Shown: one piece after another, positions 1 to 7,411 of the stretch
Layout: the number at the start of each line of letters is the position of its first letter
How positions within the stretch are numbered: position 1 is the first letter of the stretch
Assembly: GCF_030151085.1 (NCBI RefSeq)
Contig: NZ_JASLER010000009.1
Coordinates: forward strand, 1 to 34,399
Length of the DNA stretch: 34,399 nucleotides
DNA from: Bacteroides sp.
GTDB taxonomy: Bacteria > Bacteroidota > Bacteroidia > Bacteroidales > Bacteroidaceae
Direction: 5' to 3'
Translations under genes and position numbers: made by a program
The notes under the pieces: model-generated
Database searches by the model: none
Seen by the model: only the letters and a program-made list of their open reading frames with translations
Told to the model about the DNA's origin: nothing

Positions 1-197
1 CGAAGCTGACGGTCAGCAAACATATCGCTCTGAGAGTTTTCAATATATTGCTTCAGGACAAATCTGGAATAAGGAACATTGAAATTAGTAACATCCCAAG
101 TTTGAGGATCATTCTCCATGACATACAGAATTTCCAAATCTTCGGGTTCCATAGCACGGAGACGCAAACGTTCACTTACAAAGTATGAGGTATCCAT
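1..197 (-). CDS. GNAT-family N-acetyltransferase, N-terminal part
   Basis: About 65 codons are visible, running off the left edge of the window. The N-terminus contains SERLRLRAMEPEDLEILY, the opening beta-strand and helix typical of RimJ/RimL-like GNAT acetyltransferases (ERLxLR...EDLE). These enzymes transfer acetyl from acetyl-CoA to an amine, often a protein N-terminus or small molecule; the acetyl-CoA-binding motif lies outside the window, so the substrate is unknown. It starts 17 bases after the stop of the membrane-protein gene and probably belongs to the recR unit. The family call is fairly safe, the substrate is not. Confidence 0.75.
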   Translation of the reverse strand, partial: MDTSYFVSERLRLRAMEPEDLEILYVMENDPQTWDVTNFNVPYSRFVLKQYIENSQSDMFADRQL

Positions 198-214
198 TTC
201 TAAGCAATTTTCAT

Positions 215-667
215 TTATTCTTCACTACTGATATGCAATTCTCTACGCAAGCGTGTTTCACTGGGATAACAAAACAGGGAGGCAGTCAGCGAGATTAGAG
301 CACAAAGCAGTCCTTTATTGCTCAACATCATGTAATAAGTAAGGAAACCCGCCAAAAGAGGCATAACCAATATAATCAGTCGTATCCCACTCCAAAAGTA
401 ATAAAGACGAAGGGCTTGTAAAATATCCACTTTATCTATCTTTTTAGCCAGTACCCACGAAAATAATTTCAGAGAAACAGGAATACATACGGCTACTAAA
501 AGTATGGTAATCGTTTCTGCAAAATAGGTGACACGTACATTATCAGCATACATCCCTACCCAATCTCCTCCACTCTCTCCAAGAATCACAAGGAGTATAG
601 GCAGCAACCAGAAATAGCCGAAAACAGTCTTTAATCGGGTATTGACTTTTTTTATTTGTTCTTCCAT
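215..667 (-). CDS. Conserved membrane protein of unknown function
   Basis: 150 residues with about four hydrophobic segments: around residues 17-30, 50-72, 93-112 and 117-133. It begins with a basic, cytoplasmic-looking stretch and ends in a charged tail, with no signal peptide or catalytic motif that I can recognise. It lies 24 bases downstream of recR on the same strand with no promoter box between, so it is probably co-transcribed with recR and with the acetyltransferase that follows. I do not recognise the family; the protein is real by length, codon use and position. Confidence 0.75.
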   Translation of the reverse strand: MEEQIKKVNTRLKTVFGYFWLLPILLVILGESGGDWVGMYADNVRVTYFAETITILLVAVCIPVSLKLFSWVLAKKIDKVDILQALRLYYFWSGIRLIILVMPLLAGFLTYYMMLSNKGLLCALISLTASLFCYPSETRLRRELHISSEE

Positions 668-691
668 TATATTGAATCTGATATTAAATAA

Positions 692-1309
692 TTAAGCAGT
701 ACCGGTAAACAGTGTACGGTTAACGATACTACGTCCTAAAGTAACTTCATCAGCATATTCCAGCTCATCGCCTACCGAAATACCACGGGCTATAACAGAT
801 AGTTTGACTCCCATTTTTTCCAATTTCCGGTAGATATAAAAGTTAGTGGTATCGCCTTCCATTGTTGTACTCAATGCAAGAATAACTTCCTTAATATCTC
901 CAGCGGATACACGTTGAACCAAGCTTTCAATCTGCAAGTCACCGGGACCGATACCATCCATTGGAGATATTACCCCACCCAATACATGATACAATCCACG
1001 AAACTGCTGAGTAGCTTCTACGGCCATAACGTCTCGGATATTCTCTACTACGCAGATAGAGGAAGTATCCCGCTGCGGATTGGAACAAATGCGACACGTT
1101 TCCGTATCAGAGATATTATGGCAAACTTTACAATATTTTACTTCATGCTTCAACGTAACAATAGCATTGCCGAAAGCTTCTACCACAGCTGTATCCTGGC
1201 GCAACAAATGAAGCACCAGCCGCATAGCAGTCTTCCGTCCTATTCCGGGCAACTTGGCAAACTCGCTAACAGCTTTTTCTAATAATATAGAAGGATATTG
1301 TCCATTCAT
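692..1309 (-). CDS. recR: Recombination mediator RecR
   Basis: 205 residues, the normal RecR length. RecR works with RecO/RecF to load RecA at gaps and stalled forks. Visible parts: an N-terminal helix-hairpin-helix region (KLPGIGRKTAMRLVLHLL, about residues 19-36), a four-cysteine zinc finger (C60, C63, C72, C75) and a Toprim domain beginning with ICVVEN near residue 85 and including the RGLYHVLGG motif. It heads a minus-strand unit with a membrane protein and a GNAT acetyltransferase downstream. A TATCTTTG -7 box lies 25 bases upstream of the ATG, with a 9-bp-armed inverted repeat where the -33 element should be. Confidence 0.97.
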   Translation of the reverse strand: MNGQYPSILLEKAVSEFAKLPGIGRKTAMRLVLHLLRQDTAVVEAFGNAIVTLKHEVKYCKVCHNISDTETCRICSNPQRDTSSICVVENIRDVMAVEATQQFRGLYHVLGGVISPMDGIGPGDLQIESLVQRVSAGDIKEVILALSTTMEGDTTNFYIYRKLEKMGVKLSVIARGISVGDELEYADEVTLGRSIVNRTLFTGTA

Positions 1310-1333
1310 ACTTTAAATTCTCCTATTGGTCGG

Positions 1334-1341
1334 CAAAGATA
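1334..1341 (-). promoter_or_regulatory. recR promoter -7 box
   Basis: Minus-strand TATCTTTG matches the Bacteroides TAnnTTTG -7 consensus and sits 25 bases before the recR start. No TTTG is present at -33; that position is occupied by the inverted repeat at 1362-1381. Confidence 0.7.
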
Positions 1342-1361
1342 ATGCAAACCGAGAGTAGAAT

Positions 1362-1381
1362 AAAATGAACTTGTTCATTTT
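1362..1381. repeat. Inverted repeat over the recR -33 region
   Basis: AAAATGAACTTGTTCATTTT has 9-bp perfect arms around a TT centre. It covers the expected -33 position of the recR promoter, the right place for a repressor or activator site. What binds it is unknown. Confidence 0.5.
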
Positions 1382-1467
1382 TTATGCCGAGGTGCAGCTT
1401 ATTTTCGCTTTTGAAGCAAAGATAAACAGAATTCCGCATTATGAATGATGTTTTTTGAAATTAGTGT

Positions 1468-1475
1468 TACCTTTG
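1468..1475 (+). promoter_or_regulatory. engB promoter -7 box
   Basis: TACCTTTG matches the Bacteroides -7 consensus. Transcription would start about 1482, giving a leader of about 60 bases that begins with the hairpin at 1480-1505. No clear TTTG at -33. Confidence 0.7.
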
Positions 1476-1542
1476 CACGGATAATGAAATGCCATTTTCA
1501 TTATCTCGTATCGTATAATTAACTCTAAAACAAATTGTTTAA

Positions 1543-2145
1543 ATGGAAATATCAAACGCTGAATTCGTCATTAGTAATACGGATGTGAAGAAATGCCCTG
1601 CGGGTACTTTCCCCGAATATGCCTTTATAGGACGCTCCAACGTAGGAAAATCCAGTCTTATCAATATGCTGACAGGACGCAAAGGTCTTGCCATGACTTC
1701 TGCTACCCCCGGAAAGACCATGCTCATCAACCACTTTCTTATCAATAAGAGTTGGTATATTGTGGACCTTCCCGGTTACGGTTATGCCAGACGCGGATTG
1801 AAAGGTCAAAAACAAATAAAAACCATTATTGAGAACTATATACTGCAGCGTGAGCAGATGACTAACCTCTTTCTGCTTATTGACAGTAGATTAGAACCGC
1901 AACCCATTGATATGGATTTCATAGAGTGGTTGGGCGACCACGGTGTTCCTTTTGCCATTGTCTTTACCAAAGCGGACAAGCTGAAAGGTGGTAGGCTGAA
2001 CACCCACATCAACCAATACATCAAAAAGCTGCATGAGCAATGGGAAGAGCTTCCTCCCTACTTCGTCACTTCGTCCGATAACCGAATGGGGCGTGATGAG
2101 TTATTGGACTACATCGAGAATATAAATAAAGAATTGAATCAATAA
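1543..2145 (+). CDS. engB: Ribosome biogenesis GTPase YsxC/EngB
   Basis: 200 residues, the usual size for EngB, an essential GTPase in late assembly of the large ribosomal subunit. The G motifs are intact and in order: G1 GRSNVGKS (30-37), G2 threonine in SATPGKT (about 55), G3 DLPGYG (75-80), G4 TKAD (142-145) and G5-like TSSD (about 175-178). It is preceded by its own -7 box and a 5' leader hairpin. A DUF4923-like secreted protein follows 12 bases later, probably as the second gene of the transcript; the pairing has no obvious functional logic. Confidence 0.97.
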   Translation: MEISNAEFVISNTDVKKCPAGTFPEYAFIGRSNVGKSSLINMLTGRKGLAMTSATPGKTMLINHFLINKSWYIVDLPGYGYARRGLKGQKQIKTIIENYILQREQMTNLFLLIDSRLEPQPIDMDFIEWLGDHGVPFAIVFTKADKLKGGRLNTHINQYIKKLHEQWEELPPYFVTSSDNRMGRDELLDYIENINKELNQ

Positions 2146-2157
2146 TAAAGTAACTGT

Positions 2158-2754
2158 ATGAAGAAATTCATTTTTTGGCAGCTATTCATCGCTGCATTAC
2201 TGATGACTAACCATAGCCAAGCACAATCTCTGAAGGATTTATTCAACAAAGAGAATATTGAAAAAGCTGTTAATTCCGTCACAGGAAAAAGCAAAGTAGA
2301 AATGACTGGTACCTGGACTTACAAAGGTTCCGCTATTGAGTTTGAGTCTGATAACTTGTTACAAAAAGCAGGTGGAGCCGTTGCCGCCACTGCCGCCGAA
2401 AAGAAACTGGACGAGCAACTCTCTAAGATCGGCATCAAAGCCGGACAAATGTCTTTCACCTTCAATGCCGATAGTACTTTCAGTGCCAAAGTAGGACAAA
2501 AAGCAATGAAAGGCAGTTATTCTTATAACGCCTCCACGCATAAAGTCAACCTCAAATTCGCCAAACTAATAGGTATGAACGCAAAGGTAAACTGTACTTC
2601 CGCTACTATGGACTTATTATTCGAGTCGGATAAATTGCTAAAACTAATCACTTTCCTCTCCAGCAAAACTAGCAATACCACTCTAAAAACAATCGGTACA
2701 TTAGCCGACAGCTATGACGGAATGATGTTAGGATTCTCCTTGCAAAAACAATAG
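2158..2754 (+). CDS. DUF4923-like secreted lipocalin-type protein
   Basis: 198 residues. A signal peptide ends after HSQA (about residue 22), so the protein is exported; there is no lipobox cysteine. The mature part has the composition of a small beta-barrel (GTWTYKGSAIEF, FTFNADSTFSAKVG, MKGSYSYNASTHKVNLKF), the pattern of the Bacteroidales DUF4923 family. Function is unknown. It follows engB by 12 bases and ends just before a strong hairpin terminator. Family assignment is from remembered pattern, not a search. Confidence 0.8.
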   Translation: MKKFIFWQLFIAALLMTNHSQAQSLKDLFNKENIEKAVNSVTGKSKVEMTGTWTYKGSAIEFESDNLLQKAGGAVAATAAEKKLDEQLSKIGIKAGQMSFTFNADSTFSAKVGQKAMKGSYSYNASTHKVNLKFAKLIGMNAKVNCTSATMDLLFESDKLLKLITFLSSKTSNTTLKTIGTLADSYDGMMLGFSLQKQ

Positions 2755-2772
2755 AAATATATAAAACGAAGA

Positions 2773-2805
2773 AAAGCCCCGTAAGCAAACTACTTACGGG
2801 GCTTT
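2773..2805. terminator. Bidirectional intrinsic terminator
   Basis: AAAGCCCCGTAAG and CTTACGGGGCTTT form a 13-bp perfect stem with a 7-base loop, followed by TTTTT on plus and preceded by an A-rich stretch that gives Ts on minus. It can end both the engB unit (plus) and the tRNA cluster (minus). Confidence 0.9.
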
Positions 2806-2821
2806 TTCTATATTAAATATG

Positions 2822-2894
2822 AGCGGAAAACGAGACTCGAACTCGCGACCCTAACCTTGGCAAGGTTATGCTCTACCAACTGAGCTATTTCCGC
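2822..2894 (-). tRNA. tRNA-Gly (GCC), copy 3 of 3 in the cluster
   Basis: 73 bases, cloverleaf with acceptor stem GCGGAAA/TTTCCGC, D-arm AGCTCAGTTGGTAGAGC, and anticodon GCC (plus-strand GGC at 2859-2861) in loop TTGCCAA; T-arm loop TTCGAGT. CCA is not encoded. Sequence is identical to the two other Gly copies nearby. Confidence 0.97.
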
Positions 2895-2925
2895 AAATCG
2901 ATGACTCTCTTTTTATAAAGAGAAG

Positions 2926-3007
2926 TGCCCAGAACAGGACTCGAACCTGCATGCCTCTCGACACACGCACCTGAAACGTGCGCGTCTACCAATTCCGCCA
3001 CCTGGGC
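2926..3007 (-). tRNA. tRNA-Leu (CAG), copy 2 of 2
   Basis: 82 bases with the long variable arm of a class II tRNA. Acceptor GCCCAGG pairs with TCTGGGC, discriminator A. Anticodon loop TTTCAGG gives CAG, reading CUG. Identical to the copy at 3257-3338. Confidence 0.97.
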
Positions 3008-3039
3008 AATTTGTCATCTCATTTTTTAAAGAACAAGAG

Positions 3040-3112
3040 AGCGGAAAACGAGACTCGAACTCGCGACCCTAACCTTGGCAAGGTTATGCTCTACCAACTG
3101 AGCTATTTCCGC
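3040..3112 (-). tRNA. tRNA-Gly (GCC), copy 2 of 3
   Basis: 73 bases, identical in the mature part to the copies at 2822-2894 and 3364-3436. Anticodon GCC; CCA not encoded. Confidence 0.97.
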
Positions 3113-3126
3113 ATATAAATTATAAG

Positions 3127-3210
3127 TGAAGAGGAGGAGACTCGAACTCCCACAACATTTCTGTCACTACCACCTCAAAGTAGCGCGTCTACCAATTCCG
3201 CCACCTCTCC
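3127..3210 (-). tRNA. tRNA-Leu (GAG)
   Basis: 84 bases, class II with a long variable arm. Acceptor GGAGAGG pairs with CCTCTTC through one G-T wobble. Anticodon loop TTTGAGG gives GAG, reading CUU/CUC. It sits between Gly and Leu-CAG genes in the same cluster. Confidence 0.96.
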
Positions 3211-3256
3211 ATCAATATTCCTAAACTAAACAAAGAACGCATTGCCTTACCTAATG

Positions 3257-3338
3257 TGCCCAGAACAGGACTCGAACCTGCATGCCTCTCGACACACGCA
3301 CCTGAAACGTGCGCGTCTACCAATTCCGCCACCTGGGC
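3257..3338 (-). tRNA. tRNA-Leu (CAG), copy 1 of 2
   Basis: 82 bases, class II tRNA with anticodon CAG, identical to the copy at 2926-3007. Confidence 0.97.
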
Positions 3339-3363
3339 ATCGGTACTGCAATCATCTGCATTG

Positions 3364-3436
3364 AGCGGAAAACGAGACTCGAACTCGCGACCCTAACCTT
3401 GGCAAGGTTATGCTCTACCAACTGAGCTATTTCCGC
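3364..3436 (-). tRNA. tRNA-Gly (GCC), copy 1 of 3, first gene of the cluster
   Basis: 73 bases, identical to the other two Gly genes. It is the promoter-proximal gene: the -7 box lies 11 bases upstream of its 5' end. Confidence 0.97.
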
Positions 3437-3447
3437 GTTTGCGGTTG

Positions 3448-3478
3448 CAAAGGTAGATATTTTCCTTAAACCTGCAAA
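3448..3478 (-). promoter_or_regulatory. Promoter of the tRNA cluster
   Basis: Minus strand reads TTTG (plus 3475-3478), 19 bases, then TACCTTTG (plus 3448-3455). Both boxes match the Bacteroides consensus exactly with ideal spacing, making it one of the two strongest promoters in the window. Confidence 0.92.
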
Positions 3479-3546
3479 CATTCCGCATATTTTTTTCACA
3501 CAGAAAAGTGTACATTTACTACAATACGCAAGCAGACTTTTGATTA

Positions 3547-4695
3547 TCAACTCATTCGGTCACGATAATCTTCATAAGAAAATTGCTTGAAGATTTCTGC
3601 TTGCCCCTCATTCGTCCACATTGCAATGGCAGGATGATGAATTCCATTGAACATATTGGTCTTTACCATGGTATAATGTATCATATCCTCGAATACAATT
3701 CTTTCGCCAATCTGTAGTTCATGATCAAAACTCCAAAGTCCCATGTAGTCGCCACTCAAACAAGAGTTTCCTCCTAAACGATAAACATAAGGACCTTCGT
3801 TACCGATTTGTGCACCACGTACCACAGGCTGGTATGGCATCTCCAGACAATCGGGCATGTGGCAGGTAAAGCTAACGTTGAGAATAGCGGTACGAATTCC
3901 ACGGTTTTCTACAATATCCACCACTTCGGAGGTAAGTACACCTGTTTGCCAGGTAAAGGCGGAACCGGGCTCCAGGATAATGTTTATATGAGGATAGCGC
4001 TTACGCAAACCTTGCAACAAATGTACAAGATGGTCTACATCATAATCTTTGCGCGTCATTAAGTGTCCACCTCCCAGATTGAGCCATTTAATTTGCGGGA
4101 ACCATTTGGAAAACTTAGATTCTATATGTTCCAAAGTATGCTCTAATTCGTAGGAAGACGATTCACAATGACAATGACAATGAAAACCATCGATACCTTG
4201 TGGTAGTTCTTCGGGAAGCTGGTCTGCCATCAGACCGAAACGTGTACCGGGAGCACACGGATTATACAGTTCTGTTTCTACTTCGGAATATTCAGGATTA
4301 ATGCGGATACCACAAGAAATTCCACTATCTTCTGCCACAACCATCGGATAAAAACGACGGAATTGAGCCAAAGAGTTGAAGGTTATATGACTGCTACAAC
4401 GCATGATCTCTGCAAAATCAGCTTCGGTATAAGCCGGTGAATAGGTATGCGCCTTGCTTCCGAATTCTTCCAATGCCAAACGGGCTTCGTATACCGAGCT
4501 TGCCGTAGAGTGAGCTATGTATTCCCTGAAAATAGGAAACGAACGCCACATGGCAAAAGACTTGAATGCGAGGATTACCTCTACACCGGCACGATCTGCC
4601 ACACTCTTTATCAATGTGAGGTTCTTCCTCAAAAGTTCTTCTTCCATGATGTAACAAGGAGAAGGGAAAAGGGTAAAATCATTATCAAACATCAT
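3547..4695 (-). CDS. nspC: Carboxynorspermidine/carboxyspermidine decarboxylase
   Basis: 382 residues, full length for NspC, a PLP enzyme of the alanine-racemase-fold decarboxylases. It decarboxylates carboxy(nor)spermidine, the last step of the aspartate-semialdehyde route by which Bacteroides makes spermidine. Visible: PLP lysine in LAFKSFAMW (about K46), HCHCHCESSSYELE, the glycine loop LNLGGGHLMTRKDYD, LEPGSAFTWQTG, and the catalytic CHMPDCLEMPYQP region. Its partner carboxyspermidine dehydrogenase is not in this window. The upstream DNA holds an unusual repeat element (4774-4848) and a 14-bp palindrome; no perfect -7 box is seen. Confidence 0.95.
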   Translation of the reverse strand: MMFDNDFTLFPSPCYIMEEELLRKNLTLIKSVADRAGVEVILAFKSFAMWRSFPIFREYIAHSTASSVYEARLALEEFGSKAHTYSPAYTEADFAEIMRCSSHITFNSLAQFRRFYPMVVAEDSGISCGIRINPEYSEVETELYNPCAPGTRFGLMADQLPEELPQGIDGFHCHCHCESSSYELEHTLEHIESKFSKWFPQIKWLNLGGGHLMTRKDYDVDHLVHLLQGLRKRYPHINIILEPGSAFTWQTGVLTSEVVDIVENRGIRTAILNVSFTCHMPDCLEMPYQPVVRGAQIGNEGPYVYRLGGNSCLSGDYMGLWSFDHELQIGERIVFEDMIHYTMVKTNMFNGIHHPAIAMWTNEGQAEIFKQFSYEDYRDRMS

Positions 4696-4750
4696 CGTTC
4701 TGTATATTATATTTACTTCCGCACACCATTTTATAATTCGCTGATAATAA

Positions 4751-4764
4751 AGCTATTAATAGCT
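4751..4764. repeat. Perfect 14-bp palindrome upstream of nspC
   Basis: AGCTATTAATAGCT reads the same on both strands. It lies 56 bases before the nspC start. Its minus-strand part TAGCTTTA resembles a -7 box lacking the final G, so it may cover the nspC promoter and act as an operator. Confidence 0.45.
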
Positions 4765-4773
4765 CAGGAAAAA

Positions 4774-4848
4774 TTTACTAAATCTCCGACCAATTTTTAC
4801 TAAATTTCCATCCGATTTTTAGTAAAAATCCAGTGAAGATTTAGTAAA
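4774..4848. repeat. Four-copy nested inverted repeat (TTTACTAAA) between pcrA and nspC
   Basis: TTTACTAAA occurs twice directly (4774, 4796) and twice inverted (TTTAGTAAA at 4818 and 4840). The outer pair gives 12-bp perfect arms (TTTACTAAATCT, 4774-4785, with 4837-4848), and the inner pair another 12-bp stem (4793-4804 with 4818-4829). A two-tier stem with interior loops is possible, and on the minus strand it is followed by TTTTTCC. It may end pcrA transcription, regulate nspC, or both. Confidence 0.6.
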
Positions 4849-4896
4849 AAGGGAAATACGGTTATAAAAAGGTATATTATGTAAACTATCTTTTAA

Positions 4897-7251
4897 TTAT
4901 CCTATTACTTTAAAACGTGCGAAACGCAACAAAAGTTGTTTATCTCCTGCGTTCTTGAAGCGAATGGTAGCTTTGGCATTATCACCCTCCCCTTCCACTT
5001 TCAGCACTTCACCTAAACCGAAGCGTTCATGCTCTATCAGTTGTCCTTGCTGTACATTAGCTACACTTGCATTGCCGGCAGCCGAAGAAGTACTTGCAGC
5101 TGGAGTTACCCGTTTCAGATTCCGGGGAACAGTTGGAGCAATGACTTGTTGTTTCGGACGGCTGGATTCCTCTTTCTTATCGTATGATTCTTCCCGTCTA
5201 TGATAAAAGGAAGAAGAAGCATTCTGCTCTTTCTCTCTTCGGAAATTATCAGCTCCCTCATCTATCCGGTGACCGATAACGGCATCCTGCGGCAATCGCA
5301 AGAACCGTGTATCTATATCCTTCAGGAAACGACTGGGACTTCCAAATTCCATCTTACCATACCGAAAACGTGTTTTGGCAAACGATAGGAAACAATGCTC
5401 TTCAGCACGAGTGATGGCAACATAAAACAGTCTGCGTTCCTCTTCCAATGCACGTGGTGAATCACCTACCATACCACTGGGAAAGAGGTTTTCTTCCATC
5501 CCTACCACAAATACATTCTTAAATTCCAACCCCTTGGCAGAATGAACAGTCATCAAAGTTATTTTCTCATCATCACCATCTTTGTCTGAATCCTGATCGG
5601 TAAGCAAAGAAACCTCAGATAAAAAATCTCCTAAAAGCAGGTTTGTATTACCTTCCTCTTGGCGTTGAGCACAAAAGTCGCTCATACCGTTCACCAACTC
5701 CTCTATATTCTCTTTCCGACTGAGGTTCTCGGGAGAATTGTCCTGACATACATCATTGATAATACCGGATTGGCGGATAATTTCACTACCTATTTCGTAT
5801 GCATTCTTTTCCGGCAGATCGGCTATAAAACCAGAAATCAAATCACGGAATACTTGCAACTTACCGGTAATTCCTTTATTGAAATTCAGTCCGTAGGTCA
5901 GCGGTTCGCAGAACACAGACCAAAGGCTGACGTTATTTTCAGTAGCAGCACTAATAATCTTCCCTACAGTGGTATCACCAATACCACGAGCCGGATAATT
6001 GATAATCCGCTTGAAAGCTTCTTCATCATTTGGATTGACCACCAGACGAAAATAAGCTATCACATCCTTGATTTCCTTGCGCTGATAAAAAGAAAGACCA
6101 CCATAAATCCGATAAGGCATGCCACGTTTGCGCATTGCTTCTTCAAAGATACGGCTCTGGGCATTCGTCCGGTATAACACCGCAAAATCAGAATAAGCAT
6201 AATGCTCCTGACGACGGAGTTCCGCAATTTTATTGATTACGATATCACCTTCCTCTACGTCACTGTATGCTTGATAAACTCCAATAGATTCTCCCGGCTC
6301 TTTCTCTGAGAAAACCTCTTTACGTATTTGCCGCTGGTTCTTTTCGATCAAGCTATTCGCTGCACGCACAATAGTTTGGGTGGAACGATAATTTTGTTCC
6401 AGCTTAAAGACTTTTGTTCCGGGATATACCTTTGTAAAATACAGAATATTATCAATATCGGCCCCACGGAAAGAGTAAATACTTTGAGCATCATCTCCTA
6501 CCACACACACATGTTGATGGTTCTTTGCCAACTGTAACACAATGCTATGCTGCGCAAAGTTAGTGTCCTGATACTCGTCTACCAATATATAACGGAATTG
6601 CTCCTGATAACGTGCCACTACCTCCGGATGGTCACGAAACAACAAGAAAGTATAGAACAGCAGATCATCAAAATCCATAGCATCGGCCTGACGACAACGC
6701 TCCCAATACCTTTGATAAATCTCACGGATGGCCGGCATCTTGGCAGCACAATCACCTTCATACGCCTCTTTATTATTAGCATATCCGGCAGGGGACACTA
6801 AGTGATTTTTGGCATTGGAAATACGCCCCTGGACTGTCCCAGGCTTATAGACTTTATCATCCAATCCCATTTCTTTAATTATGGAACGTATAAGACTTTT
6901 TGTATCCGCCGTATCGTAAATGGTGAACTGTGATGTAAAGCCAAGATGCTTTGCCTCGACATGAAGAATGCGCAGAAACATTGAGTGAAAAGTTCCCATC
7001 CACAAATGGCGGGCACGCTCCCCTCCTACCTGACGAGCTATACGCTCCTTCATTTCCCGGGCTGCCTTATTGGTAAACGTCAAGGCAAGGATATTCCACG
7101 GCTGGTAACCGTTCTCCAACAAATAGGCTATCTTGTACGTCAACACACGCGTCTTTCCTGAACCGGCACCGGCTATCACCAACGACGGGCCATCATTATA
7201 AAGCACTGCATCACGCTGTCCTTCATTCAATTCTTGTATATAATCGGGCAT
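4897..7251 (-). CDS. pcrA: UvrD/PcrA-type DNA helicase
   Basis: 784 residues from the ATG at 7251 (MPDYIQELNEGQRDAV). A longer frame exists to 7320, but the -7 box at 7286-7293 puts the transcript start downstream of it. Superfamily 1A 3'-5' helicase used in nucleotide excision and replication repair. Motifs: Q motif LNEGQRDAV, Walker A GAGSGKT (about 28-34), motif II VDEYQDTN, motif III GDDAQSIYSFRGA, motif IV QNYRS, motif V TVHSAKGLEFKNVF, motif VI VAITRAEE. The C-terminus (EHERFGLGEVL...ARFKVIG) is the Tudor-like RNA-polymerase-binding tail of PcrA. Divergent from the sod gene. Confidence 0.95.
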   Translation of the reverse strand: MPDYIQELNEGQRDAVLYNDGPSLVIAGAGSGKTRVLTYKIAYLLENGYQPWNILALTFTNKAAREMKERIARQVGGERARHLWMGTFHSMFLRILHVEAKHLGFTSQFTIYDTADTKSLIRSIIKEMGLDDKVYKPGTVQGRISNAKNHLVSPAGYANNKEAYEGDCAAKMPAIREIYQRYWERCRQADAMDFDDLLFYTFLLFRDHPEVVARYQEQFRYILVDEYQDTNFAQHSIVLQLAKNHQHVCVVGDDAQSIYSFRGADIDNILYFTKVYPGTKVFKLEQNYRSTQTIVRAANSLIEKNQRQIRKEVFSEKEPGESIGVYQAYSDVEEGDIVINKIAELRRQEHYAYSDFAVLYRTNAQSRIFEEAMRKRGMPYRIYGGLSFYQRKEIKDVIAYFRLVVNPNDEEAFKRIINYPARGIGDTTVGKIISAATENNVSLWSVFCEPLTYGLNFNKGITGKLQVFRDLISGFIADLPEKNAYEIGSEIIRQSGIINDVCQDNSPENLSRKENIEELVNGMSDFCAQRQEEGNTNLLLGDFLSEVSLLTDQDSDKDGDDEKITLMTVHSAKGLEFKNVFVVGMEENLFPSGMVGDSPRALEEERRLFYVAITRAEEHCFLSFAKTRFRYGKMEFGSPSRFLKDIDTRFLRLPQDAVIGHRIDEGADNFRREKEQNASSSFYHRREESYDKKEESSRPKQQVIAPTVPRNLKRVTPAASTSSAAGNASVANVQQGQLIEHERFGLGEVLKVEGEGDNAKATIRFKNAGDKQLLLRFARFKVIG

Positions 7252-7285
7252 ATTCCGTATATTCTTAAATAGGTAATGTTGGGGA

Positions 7286-7293
7286 CAAAGATA
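7286..7293 (-). promoter_or_regulatory. pcrA promoter -7 box
   Basis: Minus-strand TATCTTTG, 34 bases before the ATG at 7251. It fixes the start codon because the longer reading frame would begin upstream of the transcript. Confidence 0.7.
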
Positions 7294-7348
7294 AAAAAAG
7301 GTTCGGACACGGGCGAACATTTCAATAGGTTATCGTGTTTATATAGTA

Positions 7349-7362
7349 AAGTTTCAAAACTT
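7349..7362. repeat. Inverted repeat upstream of sodB
   Basis: AAGTTT and AAACTT separated by CA, 49 bases before the chosen sod start. Possible operator site; the binding protein is unknown. Confidence 0.35.
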
Positions 7363-7411
7363 AATAATTTTATTTATGAATACGTTTTTAATGACTTTAA
7401 TGATAACTGTT

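Noticed and set aside
914..1282. 122-codon frame on plus within recR
   Set aside because: Fully antisense to recR, no promoter or family features.
2822..3436. Regularly spaced identical repeats that might suggest a CRISPR array
   Set aside because: The repeats are complete tRNA cloverleafs with anticodons; units and spacers vary in length.
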